From Catonia carolina (taxonomy: Eukaryota > Arthropoda > Insecta > Hemiptera > Achilidae): DNA of 64,000 nt. Positions 58,038 to 64,000 of this stretch are shown here, piece after piece; the first letter of the stretch is position 1, and every line of letters begins with the position of its first letter. Under the pieces are notes generated by a model. That model was not told the DNA's origin. It saw nothing but the letters and a program-made list of their open reading frames with translations, and made no database searches. The stretch covers positions 10,127,274 to 10,191,273 of the forward strand of contig JAQMRL010000014.1 of the NCBI GenBank assembly GCA_035578175.1, read 5' to 3'. The position numbers were made by a program, and so were the translations under genes.

Positions 58038-59100
58038 GAAGTCAATAGCTGTGTTTACACTCGTGTGAAATCGCATGCGCTTAGAGTCATGCCATTTCAC
58101 CTGTCCGCACTCGTTTGAATAGCTATATCTAAAAAAACAACGAATATTTTGAAACACTACACTAAATTAAAGCGTGTTCTTTCCTGCGTTGATTTGTTGA
58201 CTTAGATTATTTTATTTTGAACTTCTCAGAGATGCAGCAATTTATCCATTAAGAGTACTCAGATTTTAGCCGGTTTTCCATTAGTGTGGTTTTTAAACGT
58301 CCGTAACTCCGTCCAGTCTTTTCATAAAAGAACGGCGTTTAAGTACGTTGAAGATCTGGGTTTGTGCCATGTATCGTATTTTGCATTTGTAATTAGAAAT
58401 AGATATGTGGTGTTAATGGAAAATTCTTTTAGCCTCTAAACTTCTTGAGAGGAAACTGAGCTCTATAGCGGTATCCGCTCCGAGTATAGTCGTTTAGAAA
58501 TTTAAGCGTCTGTGTTTTTCCTCCTGCAACTCATTCCGTAGTTTAATTTGAATTATTTAACAATGTTTTTATTGAACAAAATAAACGCTTTGCTTGATAC
58601 TGTTGTGAAAATGCATGGTTCAGTCCAAAATTCATTTCCCTAACTTCACGTGGAGCCAAAAAGCACTTTTTTAAAAAATGGCCGCCATATTTAAACGGAA
58701 CATGAGATTTATGTTTTTCAATATTCATATTATAGAAAGAAACTCTGATATTCAACGTACTTAAACACCGATTTTTATGAAAAGCCTGGATGGAGTAACG
58801 TACGTTTAAAAACCACATTAACGGAAAACCGGCTAAAAACTGAGTAATTTTTTGCGTAAATGGCTGGAGTTATCTCCGATTTGTTTCTAAATAAAACAAT
58901 CTAAATAAAATCAATCAATGCAGGAAAAAAACAGGCTTTAATTCCCTGTATTGTTCAAAAATATTCGTTTTTTTTAGATCAAGCTCTTCAAACGAATGCG
59001 GGAAGGTGGTATGCCTCTAAGCGTATCCGATGTAGCATGCGACATCGCAAGTTGAAGCGCAAGTTGAAAAAGAAAGCGCACGAGTGTGGACATACATTGG
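58038..59100. mobile_element. Long inverted-repeat (foldback) element
   Basis: Left arm about 58038-58365 and right arm about 58738-59100 are imperfect inverted copies. Matching landmarks are ACACTCGTG at the tips, CGCTTAGAGTCATGCC, ACTCGTTTGAA, AACGAATATTTTGAA, TTAGCCGGTTTTCC and GTTTAAGTACGTTGA. The loop is about 370 bp and includes an ATGGCCGCCATATT segment. No coding region. Confidence 0.75.
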
Positions 59101-59189
59101 GTTGCTAGGGGTTTAGTTGGAAAAAAATGTGTAATTGCGGATTTGTAAAACTTTTAACTAAAAGAAGCACTCACGAGTAAAACATTTTA

Positions 59190-59433
59190 AAAAGCAGATT
59201 CAAAATTCTTTTTCTGAAGAGAATTTTCAATCACCACAATCGGATGTTGCACAAAAAGTAAATGTGATTGAAATTGTTACTGATAGTGCATTGAAATCAG
59301 CTTTCAAGACAAAACCTCTCATTCACTTTTGGTTAGATCTTAACAGTGAATGTAAATGTCTCTTTGACCTGACAATGAATGTATTGTTAACTTTCTCATC
59401 CACTGTATTGGTGGAAAGAGATATTTTCTTTTA
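59190..59433 (+). pseudogene. hAT transposase C-terminal scrap
   Basis: In one frame the plus strand reads ALKSAFKTKPLIHFWLDLNS and then LLTFSSTVLVERDIFF. The FWxxL and LLxFSSTxLxE patterns match the hAT dimerisation region seen at 43.5-43.8 kb. Short and diverged. Confidence 0.5.
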
Positions 59434-59453
59434 AGCTTTCATAAAAAAAAAAA

Positions 59454-60357
59454 TCTGGTATGGAACATTCACACGACTTTCTTTTGCCAATGCAAATAAT
59501 TAACATTATAACCTAAGTAATAAAACATTAGAAATAAGCAAAAAACTAACCTCAAAAACCTAACCATATTTTAATCATGAGTGAATGATACAAAATGAAA
59601 ACCAACCTCAGTTTGGCTTAAAAATACGGAAAATCTCTCTTTCACGCTAAACTTGGCTCTGTAGAGAAATACTCTAAATAAAAGTTGTAGAACTTTCAAT
59701 TTCCTATAAATTTGATTATACTTTTTTTTATCGTAAAATGCATACTAAGGGTTAAATCTTAACAAAATCGATTTTTTTCACGTTTTCTTGAGAAAAAACA
59801 GAAAATCGCTAATTACCGCTAAACTAAGCGTTATACAACAAAATATTTAAAATGTTTAAGTTGTAAGATTTTAAATTTTCTACAACTTGTAATATTTTTG
59901 GCCTGAAATTCATATTAAGGTCGCAATCTTAAAACAAACATTTTTTTTACGAGTAAACAGCCTCACTAAGAATTTCAGCAGACATGGCACCTACCCTATC
60001 TTGTAAAGAATATAAACCTTTGTAAAAAAGGCGATTTAAAAAAAATCGTTAAAGCCGTTTTTGAGAAAATCGCAAAAAAGTTAAAAATGACACGAATAAA
60101 CTACTACTTCCGGTTGACCGATTTTAATGAAAATGTTCGTGTCTGGTCCTCTAGTCTAACATAGGTTTAAGTTTCAAGTTCGTACGTTGTTCCGTTCTTG
60201 AGATATTCTGTTACACACACAGACCAATCACTAAAAACACGTTTTTGGATTCAGGGGGTCTGAAAACGTGTAGATCCGGTGAAAACTCGATTTCGAAAAT
60301 CGACATGAAAACAATACTTTCCTTCCTATATAGCTATTCATATAGGCAAGAGGAAGT
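59454..60357 (+). mobile_element. Family A element, full length
   Basis: Complete 904 bp forward copy; the microsatellite is reduced to ACACACACAG. Confidence 0.85.
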
Positions 60358-60548
60358 AAACAAACTGTGTGCAGCAAAGCAAGGACACGGTTCCCATTAA
60401 TGTGTAAGTAAAAGAAGTAACGAAAGCGTTTATACAAAAATCAGAAATCAACTTTTTTATACAAATAACAAAACTAATGGACAACAAGTTAAATTTTAAA
60501 ATATTTTTAAATAAAAATGATTTCTTATTAAGATTGTAGTCATCACAA

Positions 60549-60949
60549 CAGACAGATTTACCCATAACAAATTGGTGAATTGTCGAATTATTTATGCTCA
60601 ATCTGTTCGTTGCAAGGCTAAAATAAATAGTTCTGTTTCTTATTACATGGTCAGCCAATTAAATGATTGAATCATTTAAGAACAGAAGAGGTAGAGGTGT
60701 AAAAACTAATTAGAGTTGTCTCCTCTAAAAGTAATGAATTTCATTATGCAGCCAGACCCTGTGGTGAATGAAATAAAGGTGTCATTTGCAGAGTGAAAAA
60801 TATGTGCTTTTCAGAGGGCCTGGCATGCTGATAAGCGTACTTTTCCACTCAGTGAGGAAGGCAATGGTACATCACCTCACTCCTCGTTTTACTTGGTAAA
60901 ACTTCTACAGGTTCAAACCAGCCTTTTGGCTGATGACCTAAACAACAGC
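60549..60949 (-). repeat. Family C retroposon with exact TSD
   Basis: 401 bp, flanked by exact AGTCATCACAA (60538-60548 and 60950-60960). The inverted copy ends CTGATGACCTAAACAACAGC. Confidence 0.85.
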
Positions 60950-61079
60950 AGTCATCACAAAATATAGTACTCAAGCAATTTCAAGTTGTTTTTATTGAAA
61001 CCCCAAATTTGATTTTGTATTATTGTCTCTGGACTTGAATCTAATCCAGGGGAATAATAATTATGAAACCTTACTAACT

Positions 61080-61825
61080 TTACTAACTTGTAAACTTTAC
61101 TAACTTGTAGTTGTCGGGTTGCTCGAGCTACTGACATTTTTGCAACTTAATCCGTAAATCATAAAGTTAAAAACAGAATAAGGAATACATAATATTTTTA
61201 CAAATTTTTTTTCGGTATTTTACGTATTAATAATTTTTGTACCTTTTGAGGAAGTCATAAAAGTGCCGGAATATGTGAATGTTCAAGATAAATAACTGGT
61301 AAAAATTTCAGCCTGGTGTTTAATAGTTTCCGAGAAAAATGTACGTAAATGTTAAAAATCTAAATTAACGGGAACGGGCAAAAGCCCGTTCCTAAGTACC
61401 TAATTAGTTTTAATAGTTACAATGTACCTAATTAGTTAGAAATCTAAATTAACGGGAACGGGCTTTTGCCCGTTCCCGTATGTATGAATGTACACCAACA
61501 AGTAAATTTCCTATCAACATTTGGTTAGAAAGCTGAACCAACAGCTGCAAGTATTAAAAACAGCAATACAGATATTTTAAAAACTAAATTTCCCTTTGCT
61601 CTAAAACGATCAGTTTAAAATTGTGAAAAATATTTGTTCATGATGACACGATAATTTTTCTGGGTAAACCTCATAAAAACTTAATATTTTTATAAAAATA
61701 TTTTTTTCACGTAATTCAATGTTTTTGTGGTTGATCTCGGTCCGAACTATTGAAAAACATAAAGAACCGAAATTCTAAATTTTCAGTTAAAACCATCATA
61801 CAGTCTCGCCTTAAAAGAAATTAAA
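61080..61825 (-). repeat. Dispersed repeat H, copy 2, with hairpin expansion
   Basis: Inverted match to 27395-28050. At 61370-61478 the single GCCCGTTCCCG of the other copy is replaced by a duplicated module ending in a perfect hairpin, CGGGAACGGGC-TTTT-GCCCGTTCCCG (61453-61478). Confidence 0.75.
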
Positions 61826-62074
61826 GGACCCGTTTTTCGAGAAAATCGTACGAATAAACTATTAGAGTAAAGACCCATTTATCCGACATTGATGAGATCA
61901 TGTCCTTATCGGATTAACGAAATTTCAGGTAAGCCGGAACTTGATTTAATAACTTGTAACCTGCCACTTTTATATAGTTTACTCTTCTGTACTTTGTACG
62001 TATCCCAAACTGTACTTTACTTTTACTGTCGGTATTTATTTATTTTTAGGTGATTGTATTTTAAATTAAAAAAA

Positions 62075-62247
62075 TCTGGTGTGAAACGCTCACACAACTT
62101 TCTCTTGCCAATGCAAATAATTAACAATATACCCTAACATTAGAAAAAAACTAACCTCAATAAACATAACCTAATTTTAATCATGAATGTAAGACGCAAA
62201 ATGAAAATCAACCTCAATTTGGCTTAAAAATACGGAAAATCACTCTA
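62075..62247 (+). mobile_element. Family A start fragment
   Basis: TCTGGTGTGAAACGCTCACAC through CGGAAAATCACTC, then an abrupt change. Confidence 0.75.
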
Positions 62248-62656
62248 TGTTGTGTTAAAATTTCAAACTTTTCAGTCAAATTATATGTTTATAATTAGAA
62301 CTTTAATAAAATAACTTCAACTTAGTTGAAGTTGAACAAATATACCTTTCCGTGCATTTTAACAAAAGCCATGAGCGAGCGGCTAATTACTGTGATATTT
62401 CTCTTTCCATAATTCGAAATATAAAGAAGGAAGTTAAAGGCAGTGAGGAAGATCTTCATCAACAGTCTTTTTGACATCTGGTAACAACAAACGGCTGGCA
62501 ATAAGGAAACGGCCACAATACCACGTGGCTCATTTGTCATTTTTCCCATGAAGTAGGATATTTTGTATCAATAAGTTTGTAACATTATTACGTTAGCAGC
62601 AACCACCTATAACATAAATTGTTGTCCGTTACAATGAGGTGAGTCTCTAAGCCATA
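62248..62656. other. Unassigned stretch
   Basis: No feature recognised. 62320-62480 faintly resembles the family F region near 31880, but not convincingly. Confidence 0.3.
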
Positions 62657-63365
62657 TCGTCCATCTTTACTCCAAGTTCTTCACCAGGGTGATCCCGATA
62701 GGCGATTGGAATTCTGTGAGACAGTCGCTATCCGTACAGAAGCCGATCTAAATTTCTTACGATCAATTTTGTGGTGTGTTGAGGCATTTTTCAAACTCAA
62801 TGAACGTGTTAATCGGCGTAACTGCGTGTACTCGTCGGATGCAAATCCTCATAAGGTAATCCAAGAAGAGCTTAATGTGTCTGGTGTTATGGTATCGGAA
62901 GAAATTTCGAGTACTGCATTGATAAAGCCTTATTTTTTTTAAGGAAATATTAACTCGAAAAGTTACTAACAGGTGCTGCAGGAACTAGTCTTTCCGGAAC
63001 TTGAAAACAATCCTGTTTACAATTTTCAATCGCACATGTGGGAACAAGATAGGGCCCTAGCATATTTCGGTATTGAAGTTCAAGAGCTTTGGAATTCAAA
63101 ATTTTACGAATAGATTAGTCGCTGTGGTACAATTGATTGCCCTGTGCGCTCGCCAGACTTAACCTCATGTGATTTTCACTGTGGGGTATTATAAAGAATT
63201 GGTGTTATCTTCAAAACCACAAATCCTAGCCAAACTAAAAAGCGTAATAGAAAATCTATTGACACCATCAATAAAGATAAATTGTTATTGTTGAAAATTT
63301 GTCAATCAGTTTTAAGTCGTTGTATGAAGTGACAGACACTAATGGTAAAAATTTAGAACAACCGC
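62657..63365 (+). pseudogene. Mariner/Tc1-like transposase remnant
   Basis: The plus strand encodes RRLEFCETVAIRTEADLNFL, KLNERVNRRNCVYSSDANPH, ELNVSGVMVSEEISST and LIKPYFF, then in other frames CPVRSPDLTSCDFHCGVL (third Asp) and DKLLLLKICQSVLSRC. The second Asp motif is degraded (MWEQDRALAYF). Many stops and shifts; neither TIR is evident. It is a different lineage from the copies at 29.6 and 45.1 kb. Confidence 0.75.
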
Positions 63366-63419
63366 TGTAACAAAGGTATTAAAGGTATCATAAGTATAGT
63401 TCAAGTAATAAATCTGTTT

Positions 63420-63869
63420 TCTTCCCTGTAGGTTTCTTATTCCGTTAACTTTTAACGCCTTCATTTTTACTTCTTTCATGTCTAGGAAACTGATATATGG
63501 GCCACCCGGTATAGGAATGCCTCATTGGACGGCTTTCACAGACGTGTGGTTGTCGAAATTATGAAGGATTTTTATATCAATAAGAAAGTAGTACCGACCT
63601 GTGAAAAGTTATTACCGGTTTTGAAAGAAACGGTAAATTTTAGTTGGAAACTTTGTACGTTAAGAAAAATTTTAAAGGAAATTGGGTTTAAGTGGAAAAG
63701 TGTCAGTCACAACGAAGTATATTAATTTTAAGGCAACATCTTGTTAACTAACGGTGAAATTTCACGGTAGTAATATGTAGTGTCTCGCTGTTTAGGTTCG
63801 CAGCCCTGTCAGATTTTCTCTTCCATTTCTCACTACCCATTCATACGCAAAAGGGATTCTCGTGACTCA
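63420..63869 (+). mobile_element. Family F relative, partial, with transposase segment
   Basis: A frame at 63525-63725 encodes FHRRVVVEIMKDFY, VPTCEKLLPVLKE and LRKILKEIGFKWKS, the second helix-turn-helix region of IS630/Tc1-like transposases. Downstream, 63741-63869 matches the outer end of family F in reverse (CCATTCATACGCAAAAGG, then CTCGTGACT). So this copy keeps part of the gene lost from the copies at 24.5 and 31.5 kb. Confidence 0.7.
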
Positions 63870-64000
63870 CTATATATAGAATGATTCAAAACTATCTCTT
63901 GGCAATCTCTTGGAATCTCATTCTATAGCTAAAAATAAGAAAAAAAGTTCATATAAACATATGCTTGAAAACGGTTAGTTAGCGAGTTACGGCTAGCGAA

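Overview
This window is about 64 kb of AT-rich nuclear DNA from an arthropod, most likely an insect. The combination of mariner, jockey-like, RTE-like, BEL, hAT and P-type transposons and tRNA-derived SINEs makes a hemipteran my best guess, but that is an inference. I found no host gene, no rRNA and no intact tRNA gene. Nearly everything recognisable is mobile or satellite DNA, much of it nested.

Layout: 1-3184 holds the 5' part of a BEL/Pao LTR retrotransposon on the minus strand, with gag and protease in one ORF that has no stop through 958 codons and runs off the left edge. From 4.6 to 16.8 kb the DNA is dominated by a ~0.9-1.05 kb dispersed element, here called family A. It has DINE-1/Helentron-like architecture: asymmetric termini, a terminal hairpin, a CA microsatellite and internal duplicated blocks. 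Copies occur in both orientations, interrupted by a LINE fragment and a SINE. 16.77-18.79 kb is a DD34D mariner split by an RTE-like LINE. 18.98-21.98 kb is a TIR-bounded element coding for a conserved cysteine-motif protein that I cannot place in a transposase superfamily. 22.3-24.35 kb has a hairpin tandem array, a LINE tail and a family A copy. 24.5-32.3 kb carries two ~780 bp family F elements, a family C SINE-like element, repeat H, LINE remnants and a DD41D rosa-like mariner with TIRs. 32.6-36.9 kb has a jockey-like LINE, a new ~1.27 kb TIR element and two family A copies. 37-46.9 kb has a mariner foldback, a P-type transposase fragment, family A copies, a hAT transposase remnant, a second TIR-bounded mariner and an RTE-like fragment. 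47.3-54.4 kb is a block of ~130 bp repeats (family E) hit by families A, C and D, plus an 87-bp tandem array. 55-64 kb has more of families A and C, a polypurine tract, a LINE, a ~1.06 kb inverted-repeat element, repeat H, a mariner remnant and a family F end.

The DNA transposases and LINE fragments seen at any length all carry stops or frameshifts; only the BEL gag-protease ORF is open throughout. Insertions into known repeats give target-site duplications and one empty-site comparison, which define the ends of families A and C, the SINEs and one LINE. The most novel material is family A, the 18.98-21.98 kb element, family C (a 394-401 bp retroposon ending in a hairpin instead of poly(A)) and several foldback or TIR elements. 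Alignments were made by eye, so boundaries are approximate unless a duplication is cited.
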